From NCBI GenBank assembly GCA_031257075.1, contig JAIRPM010000145.1, positions 1-11,592 of the forward strand: DNA of 11,592 nt, given 5' to 3'. This DNA is from Spirochaetaceae bacterium (lineage in GTDB: Bacteria; Spirochaetota; Spirochaetia; Treponematales; Breznakiellaceae). Within the stretch, counting starts at the first letter, position 1; each line of letters starts with the position of its first letter. Under the pieces are notes generated by a model. That model had not been told where the DNA came from. It worked only from the letters and a program-made list of their open reading frames with translations, and made no database searches. This document shows, in pieces, positions 5,943 through 11,592 of the stretch. The translations under genes and the position numbers were made by a program.

Positions 5943-5981
5943 GGACAACGCTGATTAAATTGACTCTAATCAGTGTTGTCC
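5943..5981. repeat. Long inverted repeat, copy 1 of a hairpin family
   Basis: The 15-base arms GGACAACGCTGATTA (5943-5957) and TAATCAGTGTTGTCC (5967-5981) enclose a nine-base loop, AATTGACTC. One G-T (G-U) pair is the only imperfection. The inner 11 bases of each arm junction and the whole loop are shared with copy 2 at 8844-8884. The element is preceded by CTAGG, like the other copies. It lies at the expected 5' end of the uxaC transcript, about 36 bases before the start codon. Confidence 0.8.
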
Positions 5982-6017
5982 GGCAGTGTAAAACGCACTT
6001 TAATTGAGGAGGATGGA

Positions 6018-7442
6018 ATGAAACCATTTATGGACGGCAATTTCTTGCTCGAAACGGAAACGGCGCAAAAATTGTATCACGAGGCGGCAAAGGATGAGCC
6101 TATCTTTGACTACCATTGCCATTTGATTCCGGCGCAAATAGCGGAGAACAAATGCTTCAAAACAATTACCGAAGTATGGCTGGGCGGCGACCACTACAAA
6201 TGGCGCATGATGCGGGCTATGGGGTTTGATGAGTACTACATCACAGGCGGCGCGTCAGATTATGACAAATTTCTTGCATGGGCAAAAACCGTTCAAGAAC
6301 TGATAGGCAACCCGCTCTACCATTGGACTCACCTTGAATTGCAGCGTTATTTTGGCATAACCGAACCGCTTTCCGAAAAGAGCGCCCCCTCAATTTGGGA
6401 AAAAACCAATGCGGCGCTTTCGCAAATGACGGTAAAAGATATATTTGAACGGTTCAAAGTCTATGCGGTGGGTACGACCGATGACCCGGTTGACTCGCTG
6501 GAATATCACAAAGCGATAGGGGACGGCAGCGCGCCTATCGGCAAAATTACCACGAAAGTGCTGCCTTCGTTCCGGCCGGACAAAGCGCTCAATATTGACA
6601 AAGCGGGTTTTGCGGACTATATCAAACAATTGAGCGCGGCAAGCGGCATAAAAATCGACAGCGTTGACGCTCTTATTGCCGCGCTTGAAAAGCGAATCGA
6701 ATTCTTTGCCGCGCATGGCTGCCGCGCCTCTGACCATGCTTTGGAAGAGCCGCCTTTTGTCCTTGCGTCTTCCGCAGAAATCGAAACGGCGTTCAAATCC
6801 GCGCTTGCCGGAAACATGATTTCTCCTACAGCAGCGCTTGCGTTCAAGACAAAGGTGCTTACCGCGCTCGCCGGCTGCTATGCAAACCATGGCATGGCAA
6901 TGCAGTTGCATTTTGCGGCTATCCGTAACATCAATTCACGGATGGCAAAAAAACTGGGGCCGGATACCGGTTATGATGCCGTCCATGACAACCAACTCTG
7001 TGCGGCGCTTGCCGGATTTCTCGACCTCTGCGAACAAAAAAACGCGCTTCCCAAAACCATCCTGTACAGCCTGAATCCCGCCGATTATTACCCGCTTGCT
7101 ACGATTATGGGCGGATTTCAGCATAATTATGGCGGCAAGGACAAGCCGGGCATCAAGGGGAAAATACAACTCGGCTCCGGCTGGTGGTTCTGCGACCATA
7201 AAGACGGTATGGAGGAACAGATGAAAACGCTTGCCAATGTGGGGATGCTTTCCGCTTTTGTTGGTATGCTTACCGACTCGCGTAGTTTTCTTTCCTATCC
7301 GCGCCATGAATACTTCCGCCGGATTCTGTGCAATGTATTGGGCGGTTGGGTGGAAACAGGAGCGTATCCCGCGGATTTTGAGATACTTTCCCGTATCACC
7401 AAAGACATTTGTTTTGGGAATATAAAACGCTATCTTGAATAA
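6018..7442 (+). CDS. uxaC: Glucuronate (uronate) isomerase UxaC
   Basis: UxaC converts D-glucuronate to D-fructuronate and D-galacturonate to D-tagaturonate, the first step in the use of plant uronic acids. It is a TIM-barrel enzyme of the amidohydrolase superfamily, here 474 residues against a usual 465-475. Visible family segments are the metal-binding DYHCHL at 31-36, EVWLGGDHYKWRMMRAMG at 52-69, TTDDP at 153-157 and SFRPDKALNID at 184-194. Near the C-terminus are GSGWWFCDHKDGMEEQM and the LTDSRSFLSYPRHEYFRR stretch. The ATG at 6018 follows a strong ribosome site, GAGGAGG at 6006-6012; an in-frame GTG upstream at 5973 lies within the hairpin and is unlikely. No other uronate gene is in the window. 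It has its own candidate promoter at 5913-5941. Confidence 0.95.
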   Translation: MKPFMDGNFLLETETAQKLYHEAAKDEPIFDYHCHLIPAQIAENKCFKTITEVWLGGDHYKWRMMRAMGFDEYYITGGASDYDKFLAWAKTVQELIGNPLYHWTHLELQRYFGITEPLSEKSAPSIWEKTNAALSQMTVKDIFERFKVYAVGTTDDPVDSLEYHKAIGDGSAPIGKITTKVLPSFRPDKALNIDKAGFADYIKQLSAASGIKIDSVDALIAALEKRIEFFAAHGCRASDHALEEPPFVLASSAEIETAFKSALAGNMISPTAALAFKTKVLTALAGCYANHGMAMQLHFAAIRNINSRMAKKLGPDTGYDAVHDNQLCAALAGFLDLCEQKNALPKTILYSLNPADYYPLATIMGGFQHNYGGKDKPGIKGKIQLGSGWWFCDHKDGMEEQMKTLANVGMLSAFVGMLTDSRSFLSYPRHEYFRRILCNVLGGWVETGAYPADFEILSRITKDICFGNIKRYLE

Positions 7443-7443
7443 A

Positions 7444-7494
7444 ACGCCGCCTGCCGGATAGACAGCGCCCAATGCCCGCAACGGCGTACTTTTT
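7444..7494 (+). terminator. Possible terminator after uxaC
   Basis: ACGCCG (7444-7449) and CGGCGT (7482-7487) can pair around a long GC-rich loop, followed by ACTTTTTA. The stem is only six bp and the loop is 32 bases, so this is a weak candidate in the 58-base gap before the next gene. Confidence 0.25.
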
Positions 7495-7500
7495 ACCGAA

Positions 7501-8049
7501 ATGTTTTTGCGCTATTATCAAGGTATGTTTCGTTACTGCCCGGTTTGCGCGGGACCGAATATTCAGTTTTTGGAAGGGAAATGCTGGAAATGCCCCGATT
7601 GCGGGATGATTTATTATCATAACACAGCGGCGGCATGCGGCGCTCTTATTGAAATGGGCGATGCGGGAATTTTGCTTTTGCGGCGCGGCAAGGAACCGGC
7701 CGCCGGCAAACTTGACCTGCCGGGAGGGTTTGCCGACCCGGGCGAAGGCATCGTGGAGGCGCTGCGGCGCGAATGTGCCGAAGAAATCGGCTGGGAGCCG
7801 CCCGAAGAGAGCATTACTTTTTTGGCCTCATTTGCCAATGTATATCCGTATAAAGATTTTATGTACAATACTTGTGATTCTTTTTTTACAGTCCATGCGC
7901 CGGCAGGCTTTTCACTGAGCAGCCTAAAACTGCAGGAGTCTGAAATTGCCGAAGCGGCAGTTGTCCGGCATGGGTGTATCAATTATGATGACATAGCGTT
8001 TCCATCGGCAAAAAAGGCGCTGCGGTATTACTATGATAATCGGCATTGA
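7501..8049 (+). CDS. Zinc-ribbon NUDIX hydrolase
   Basis: The N-terminal zinc ribbon has CPVC at 13-16 and CPDC at 31-34, followed by a complete NUDIX box at 75-98: G76, E82 and R90-E91 with AEEIGW, exactly the canonical spacing. This ribbon-plus-box layout occurs in NADH pyrophosphatase (NudC) and related enzymes, but at 182 residues it lacks the extra N-terminal domain of NudC and its diagnostic tail motif is not evident. It probably hydrolyses a nucleoside diphosphate derivative in the cytoplasm; the substrate is unknown. The start may be the ATG at 7501 or at 7525, just before the ribbon; neither has a strong ribosome site. The 3' end overlaps the pantothenate kinase gene by 17 bases, suggesting coupled translation. 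Confidence 0.8.
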   Translation: MFLRYYQGMFRYCPVCAGPNIQFLEGKCWKCPDCGMIYYHNTAAACGALIEMGDAGILLLRRGKEPAAGKLDLPGGFADPGEGIVEALRRECAEEIGWEPPEESITFLASFANVYPYKDFMYNTCDSFFTVHAPAGFSLSSLKLQESEIAEAAVVRHGCINYDDIAFPSAKKALRYYYDNRH

Positions 8050-8845
8050 CATTGGCAGTACAATAACAAAAGTAGTTTCTATCCGCGAAAATACGGTAAT
8101 AAACAGGGTGAAAGCGCGCGCTACCGATGCTGTTACATCCGCCACCGGCGCATTTGGAAAACTTATCCTAGAAAACGATATTGACATCAAAGATATACAA
8201 AAAATAAATATAACCGGCGTAGGCGCAAGCAGGATACGCGGCAATATATTTGGGATTGAAACAAGAAAAGTAGACGAATTTTCGTCTATCGGCATTGGGG
8301 CAATGTTCCAAGTACAACGTGAAAACATTGTCATTGCCAACATCGGCACCGGCACCGTGCTTATATACGCGAACAAACAAAAAATTACGCATATAGGCGG
8401 TTCCGGCGTTGGAGGCGGCACTATTCTGGGACTTGCAAAAAAACTTATTCAAACCAATACCTTTAACGGAATTATGGATTTGGCGGCGGGCGGCGATTTA
8501 AGCCATGTTGACCTGCTGCTGGAAGATATTATGGAAACTGAACTAAGTTTTTTGGGACGCGAATCTACCGCCGCGAATTTTGGCAAAATTCTTGACACCG
8601 CCAAAAACGAAGATATTGCGCTCGCTATTTTGAATATGGTGTATCAGGTAATTGGCATGCTTTCGGTGTTTGCCGCGCAGGGCAAAGGCAGTGCCGGCGT
8701 TGTCGTAACCGGCTCCGGCAGCGACAATCCAATCGGCAAAAAAACACTGGATGTGATTAGCGGCATGTACGGCATAAACTTTGAATTCCCGGCCTATGCT
8801 GAATATACAACCGCAATCGGCGCGGGTTTAATAGAAACACCCTAG
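8033..8845 (+). CDS. coaW: Type II pantothenate kinase
   Basis: This enzyme phosphorylates pantothenate with ATP, the first step of coenzyme A synthesis. It has the ASKHA (actin-like ATPase) fold: phosphate-1 loop GIDIGSTITK at 4-13, KVDEF at 79-83 with the likely catalytic Glu, GTGT at 105-108, the Gly-rich ITHIGGSGVGGGTILG at 118-133, TAANFGK at 179-185, EDIALAILNMV at 193-203, and an adenosine-motif TGSGSDN at 226-232 with YAEYTTAIGAG near the end. The length of 270 residues fits the family. There is no ribosome site of note; the start lies inside the upstream NUDIX gene (17-base overlap), so coupling is likely. Its TAG stop is built into the left end of the hairpin at 8844-8884. Many spirochaetes use the type III enzyme, so the type matters for reconstructing the pathway. 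Confidence 0.85.
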   Translation: MIIGIDIGSTITKVVSIRENTVINRVKARATDAVTSATGAFGKLILENDIDIKDIQKINITGVGASRIRGNIFGIETRKVDEFSSIGIGAMFQVQRENIVIANIGTGTVLIYANKQKITHIGGSGVGGGTILGLAKKLIQTNTFNGIMDLAAGGDLSHVDLLLEDIMETELSFLGRESTAANFGKILDTAKNEDIALAILNMVYQVIGMLSVFAAQGKGSAGVVVTGSGSDNPIGKKTLDVISGMYGINFEFPAYAEYTTAIGAGLIETP

Positions 8846-8884
8846 GGAAACGCTGATTAAATTGACTCTAATCAGCGTTTCCCT
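8844..8884. repeat. Long inverted repeat, copy 2 of the hairpin family
   Basis: The 16-base arms AGGGAAACGCTGATTA (8844-8859) and TAATCAGCGTTTCCCT (8869-8884) pair perfectly around the nine-base loop AATTGACTC. Core and loop are identical to copy 1 at 5943-5981, while the outer stem differs with both partners changed. The left arm begins within the stop codon of the pantothenate kinase gene. No U-run follows, so it is not a classical intrinsic terminator, though it could protect the 3' end of the mRNA. Confidence 0.8.
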
Positions 8885-8886
8885 CT

Positions 8887-8916
8887 TGTAGTTTCTCACT
8901 TTGTTACGAAACTACA
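8887..8916. repeat. Second hairpin in the convergent gap
   Basis: TGTAGTTTC (8887-8895) and GAAACTACA (8908-8916) form a perfect nine-bp stem with a 12-base loop. With a three-base bulge it can be lengthened by pairing TTTCCC (8878-8883) with GGGAAA (8917-8922), which takes one arm each from the neighbouring hairpins. Confidence 0.6.
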
Positions 8917-8966
8917 GGGAAAGTAACCACTGATTTATTCTCGGTTGAATAAATCAGTGCTTCCCT
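8916..8966. repeat. Third hairpin, divergent relative of the repeat family
   Basis: The outer stem AGGGAA (8916-8921) / TTCCCT (8961-8966) and inner stem CACTGATTTATT (8928-8939) / AATAAATCAGTG (8948-8959) are separated by an internal loop (six bases left, one right). The terminal loop is CTCGGTTG. Read from the minus strand it starts CTAGGGAAGCACTGATT, close to copy 2 (CTAGGGAAACGCTGATT). The right arm runs into the stop codon of the Na/Pi transporter gene. Confidence 0.7.
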
Positions 8967-10641
8967 AGTGGGTGTTCATCCGTGACAGCGATTTTGAGAT
9001 GCTGTAACAGTAATCGCCCAGTTTTTCTATACGGCGCACCATATCGATAAAGAGCAGTTCGGTTTTTACATTGCCGCCTTCTTCAATGCGTTTGCGTCCC
9101 AGTTTACGCAGGGCGTTGCGCGACACGTCAATGCCATCTTCAAGTTTGGCGGCATAGTGGCTCTGTTCTTCGCCCAATTTGTTGCCCAGATGTTCGTAGA
9201 CAAATGACAGAAAGTCATGCACTTGCCCCATATACGGCAGAAGCGCGTTGACTTCGGCTTTTTCAAAAGTACGGTTTTTGCGCACGCTCGTTTGTATAAT
9301 TATGCCCATACTGTAGCAGTCGGCGGCCATATCTTTCAGGTCGCTTATAATGCGCAGCAAAAGCAAAATATCAGATAAAGTGCGCTTGTTAATATGGCGG
9401 CGTGAAAGATACATTAAAAAATTACTCAATTCTTCACGCATAGCGGATACATAATCGGTTTGCTGGGAAAGCCGCTGTGTCATTTCATTTGCCGCCTCCA
9501 AATCTTTCAGCGCCAGGGAATTGCTCACTTCACCGTACATCGCAAACACAATTACGGCCATATCGCTTATTTCTTTCTTTAAGCGCACAATATACAATTC
9601 AGGCGCTTCACGTATGCCCGGTACTTTTATATCGAAATGATATCCGCTTTTTTCTTCTTTTGCGCCGGTATCTTTAATTAAAAAACTTACAAGATGGGCA
9701 AACGGTTTTACAAACGGGAAAAACAGGACGGTATTGAGCGTGTTAAAAATTGTATGAAACATCGCCAGGTAATTGGTAATATCCCCCAAAAGAACGCCGT
9801 CTTTGATTGAAACATCCGGCGTAAGGAACGCGACAAGGCGCAAAAACGGGTCAAACAAAACAAGCGCCCAAGTTACGCCAATAACATTGAACAGCACATG
9901 CACCAGGGCGGTTCTGCGGGCCGTTGTTTTGGTGCCGATAGCGGCAAGCACCGCGTCAATAGTCGTACCGATATTCGCGCCCAATATCATTGCGGCGGAT
10001 TCACGGTAATCAACGATGCCGTAAAAAGACATAGTCAGCACGATAGCGGTCGAAGCGCTGGAAGAATGTACCACTACCGTTATCACAATGCCAAGCACGG
10101 CGGAAATACAAATAACCCAATTGCCATGCAAATTCTGCATAAAGGCGAGGTTGTCGGCCGTTATATTGGGCATGGATTTGGTAAGAAAATCGAGCCCCAT
10201 AAAAAGAAGCCCGAAGCCCAAAATAATGTTGCCGGACTCCTGATGCCTCCATTTGATATGGCGCAAAAGGAAACCCAGCCCTATCGCCGGCAGCGCCAAT
10301 TTGGAAATTTTGAATGAAAAACCGACAAGCGATACTATCCAGATAGTTACGGTAGTGCCGATATTTGCGCCCATGATAACGCCTATGGCTTGCTGGAGCG
10401 TCAGAATGCCCGCGTTAACAAATGATACCACCATAACTGTGGTGGCGCTTGATGACTGGATAACGGCGGTAACAGCAAGGCCGGTAAAGACGGCGCTTAA
10501 GCGGCTTCCCGTCATAAATCCGAGTGTGCGCTGCAAACGGTCGCCGGCGCTCTGCTGGATGCCGTCACCAAGCACTTTCATACCGTAGAGAAAAAGGCCG
10601 AGGCTGCCGCCGATTTGAGCGATAAAAACAACTACCGACAT
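8965..10641 (-). CDS. Na+/phosphate cotransporter family protein with PhoU-like tail
   Basis: This inner-membrane protein is predicted to move phosphate with sodium. The transport part (about 1-325) has two inverted halves, each with the diagnostic pair of motifs: QSSSATT at 62-68 with GANIGTT at 91-97, then HSSSAST at 192-198 with GANIGTT at 221-227. Hydrophobic segments surround each motif. The C-terminal part (about 345-550) is soluble, helical and similar to PhoU, as in bacterial NptA/YjbB-type proteins of this length (around 550 residues). Substrate assignment comes from the family; some relatives mainly export phosphate. There is no pst or pho gene nearby. The start codon has only a poor ribosome site (AAAAG), in an A/T-rich leader that follows a palindrome at 10672-10683. 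The stop lies in the hairpin cluster. Confidence 0.9.
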   Translation of the reverse strand: MSVVVFIAQIGGSLGLFLYGMKVLGDGIQQSAGDRLQRTLGFMTGSRLSAVFTGLAVTAVIQSSSATTVMVVSFVNAGILTLQQAIGVIMGANIGTTVTIWIVSLVGFSFKISKLALPAIGLGFLLRHIKWRHQESGNIILGFGLLFMGLDFLTKSMPNITADNLAFMQNLHGNWVICISAVLGIVITVVVHSSSASTAIVLTMSFYGIVDYRESAAMILGANIGTTIDAVLAAIGTKTTARRTALVHVLFNVIGVTWALVLFDPFLRLVAFLTPDVSIKDGVLLGDITNYLAMFHTIFNTLNTVLFFPFVKPFAHLVSFLIKDTGAKEEKSGYHFDIKVPGIREAPELYIVRLKKEISDMAVIVFAMYGEVSNSLALKDLEAANEMTQRLSQQTDYVSAMREELSNFLMYLSRRHINKRTLSDILLLLRIISDLKDMAADCYSMGIIIQTSVRKNRTFEKAEVNALLPYMGQVHDFLSFVYEHLGNKLGEEQSHYAAKLEDGIDVSRNALRKLGRKRIEEGGNVKTELLFIDMVRRIEKLGDYCYSISKSLSRMNTH

Positions 10642-10671
10642 CTTTTATATTTTAGCGGAAAATGCTGTGTT

Positions 10672-10683
10672 GTAACTAGTTAC
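10672..10683. promoter_or_regulatory. 12-bp palindrome upstream of the Na/Pi transporter gene
   Basis: GTAACTAGTTAC is a perfect palindrome about 30 bases before the transporter start. A weak promoter can be read on the minus strand with GTTACA overlapping its end and TAAAAT 16 bases later, so a bound protein would cover the -35. It could be a regulator site; the promoter is only a fair match. Confidence 0.3.
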
Positions 10684-10693
10684 GTGAAATGAA

Positions 10694-10715
10694 GCCCCGC
10701 CCGGCAAGGCGGGGC
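10694..10715 (-). terminator. GC-rich terminator hairpin after the beta-barrel gene
   Basis: GCCCCGCC and GGCGGGGC form an eight-bp all-GC stem with a six-base loop, 15 bases after the stop of the outer-membrane protein gene. On the minus strand it is followed by TTCATTTC, a poor but T-rich tail. It separates the beta-barrel gene from the transporter gene. Confidence 0.55.
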
Positions 10716-10729
10716 CGCGCTGTCTTTTA

Positions 10730-11266
10730 CTAAAATGAATAGCCGAAAGCAAGCCGGAAATCAAAAAAATTAAACGGTATTAAATCACCGTCCTGGTCGC
10801 TGCCTTTGAATATATTTTCCTCTATGGGGATGTACCATTCGCCCCTGATGCCGATGTTCATTACAAAGCCGCCGGGTTCTCCAAAATCAATTTTCCATCC
10901 CAAGCCGGGCGTAACAACAATGCTGCCCATACCCAAATACTCGCCATAACCGGCTCCTAAATCAATATGAAACGTTTTTGCCCAGGGATACCAGCGCGCC
11001 TGCGCGTCAATTGACCATCCGTCTATGGCGGGGTCTTCCATAAAGGCGACAAAAAACAGCGCCAACGGATACAAATCCCATCCGGCGTTTATGACTGCCG
11101 AAAAATTGGGAACAATCATCCGTTCGTAGGATATGTTAAAGTTGATGTAGCATACGCTGGGTATGCTCAATCCCGCGCCGCCCCCCGCCAGCACGCTGTT
11201 TGACTGGGCAAAAGCCCCGGTTGAAACGATTACTGAAAATACAATGCTAACAAAAAGCTTTTTCAT
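10730..11266 (-). CDS. Small outer-membrane beta-barrel protein
   Basis: A clear signal peptide (MKKLF..., cut after AFA at 18-20) is followed by about 158 residues with alternating hydrophobic and polar positions and many Gly, Tyr and Trp, as in membrane beta-strands. It ends in DFRLAFGYSF; a terminal Phe is typical of proteins inserted by the BAM machinery. About eight strands would fit the length. I do not recognise a named family; similar small porin-like proteins are common in Treponema. The start at 11266 is preferred to the ATG at 11272, because AAGGAG at 11275-11280 lies eight bases before the former and only two before the latter. It follows the partial gene at 11324 by 57 bases, so the two may be one operon. 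Confidence 0.75.
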   Translation of the reverse strand: MKKLFVSIVFSVIVSTGAFAQSNSVLAGGGAGLSIPSVCYINFNISYERMIVPNFSAVINAGWDLYPLALFFVAFMEDPAIDGWSIDAQARWYPWAKTFHIDLGAGYGEYLGMGSIVVTPGLGWKIDFGEPGGFVMNIGIRGEWYIPIEENIFKGSDQDGDLIPFNFFDFRLAFGYSF

Positions 11267-11323
11267 TTCCATAACTCCTTATAAAATCATGCGGAAATCA
11301 GGCTGCAACGCCCGTTTGTCCGG

Positions 11324-11592
11324 CTATGGCTGTTTTGTGAAAGTACCGTCGAGAGCATAGGCAGCACCTTCTACAGTCAAAGTAGTACTGTTGACGGTAT
11401 AGGTAACTGTGTATATGTGTGTGTATGTCTCCCAATCAGTAGTCCACTTATCGGTCACGTTAAACGTAATTGTCTTTCCGGCAACGGTGTAAGTGCCTTT
11501 TAAAGAAGGTGTGGTGGTGCTGCCGGCGATAGTAGATTCCCACTTATCCCCCGCAAACTTAATCTGTCCGGGTATAGTGCTTCCTTCATTCT
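11324..11592 (-). CDS. 3' end of a Thr-rich beta-strand protein, cut by the window edge
   Basis: An open frame runs from the window edge to a TAG at 11324-11326 and gives at least 88 residues. The sequence is rich in Thr, Gly, Tyr and Val, and repeats a strand-like pattern such as GTYTVAGKTITFNV and YTVNSTTLTVEGAAY, ending GDGTFTKQP-like (LDGTFTKQP). Such beta-rich tails resemble those of surface lipoproteins common in Treponema, with GTYTVSGNTLT-type strands. The N-terminus, and hence any signal peptide or lipobox, lies outside. An ACA/CAC/ATA-rich stretch (seen as TG repeats on the plus strand at 11408-11427) encodes TYTHIYT. No function can be assigned. Confidence 0.6.
   Translation of the reverse strand, partial: NEGSTIPGQIKFAGDKWESTIAGSTTTPSLKGTYTVAGKTITFNVTDKWTTDWETYTHIYTVTYTVNSTTLTVEGAAYALDGTFTKQP

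Noticed and set aside
5973..6017. Upstream GTG start for uxaC at 5973
   Set aside because: It lies inside the inverted-repeat hairpin, adds 15 residues with no family similarity, and the ATG at 6018 has a far better ribosome site.
5827..6027. 66-codon minus-strand open frame in the infA-uxaC gap
   Set aside because: It crosses the hairpin repeat and the uxaC ribosome site, and shows no protein-like composition or start signal.
6390..7481. Two long open frames on the strand opposite uxaC (6390-6911 and 6936-7481)
   Set aside because: They lie fully antisense to a well-conserved gene, are rich in Arg, Cys and His as expected of mirrored coding sequence, and have no ribosome site or family resemblance.
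11402..11432. TG-rich microsatellite near the right end
   Set aside because: It is the complement of Thr/His/Ile/Tyr codons in the partial beta-strand protein and is interrupted, so it is better explained as coding sequence than as a contingency repeat.

Overview
The window looks like a piece of a moderate-GC spirochaete chromosome, most likely a Treponema of the gut or termite-gut type. This is an inference from gene content: a LysM-like secreted protein, a protein with a FliM-like tail motif, a small porin-like outer-membrane protein, a Na/Pi transporter with a PhoU-like tail, and a type II pantothenate kinase. No rRNA, tRNA, CRISPR array, transposase or phage gene is visible. Most genes are ordinary housekeeping or envelope genes; the unusual material lies mainly between them.

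Layout. At 1-231, on the minus strand, a good sigma70-type promoter whose -35 lies in a perfect 14-bp palindrome drives a 34-residue cysteine-rich ORF with a strong ribosome site. A 19-codon ORF and the first codons of another gene follow and run off the left edge. Next comes a type III-like adenine methyltransferase (271-1956, minus) with no restriction subunit beside it. The plus strand then carries a secreted LysM-like protein, a 148-residue protein ending in a FliM-like SQDE..ALL motif, 16S rRNA methyltransferase rsmD and a NUDIX hydrolase. The last converges on, and overlaps at its stop codon, an M28 peptidase that follows infA (IF-1) on the minus strand.

From 5800 a divergent promoter region separates infA from uxaC (uronate isomerase, plus). 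A zinc-ribbon NUDIX hydrolase and an overlapping type II pantothenate kinase follow. The kinase converges on a Na/Pi cotransporter, with a 119-bp gap made almost entirely of hairpins. The right end (minus) holds a small outer-membrane beta-barrel protein preceded by the 3' end of a threonine-rich secreted-type protein cut by the window edge.

How the genes relate. rsmD and infA belong to the translation machinery. uxaC feeds plant uronates into central metabolism, which suits a gut polysaccharide-degrading niche. The pantothenate kinase starts CoA synthesis and may be translationally coupled to the NUDIX gene. The Na/Pi transporter has no phosphate regulon gene near it.

The best leads are: (1) a family of long inverted repeats that keep the same core and loop but swap paired bases in the outer stem (5943-5981 and 8844-8884, with a relative at 8916-8966); (2) the promoter-operator-cysteine-peptide unit at the left edge; (3) the FliM-like motif placed at a C-terminus; and (4) several long homopolymers in a promoter spacer, a signal-peptide region and a peptidase gene that could allow slippage.
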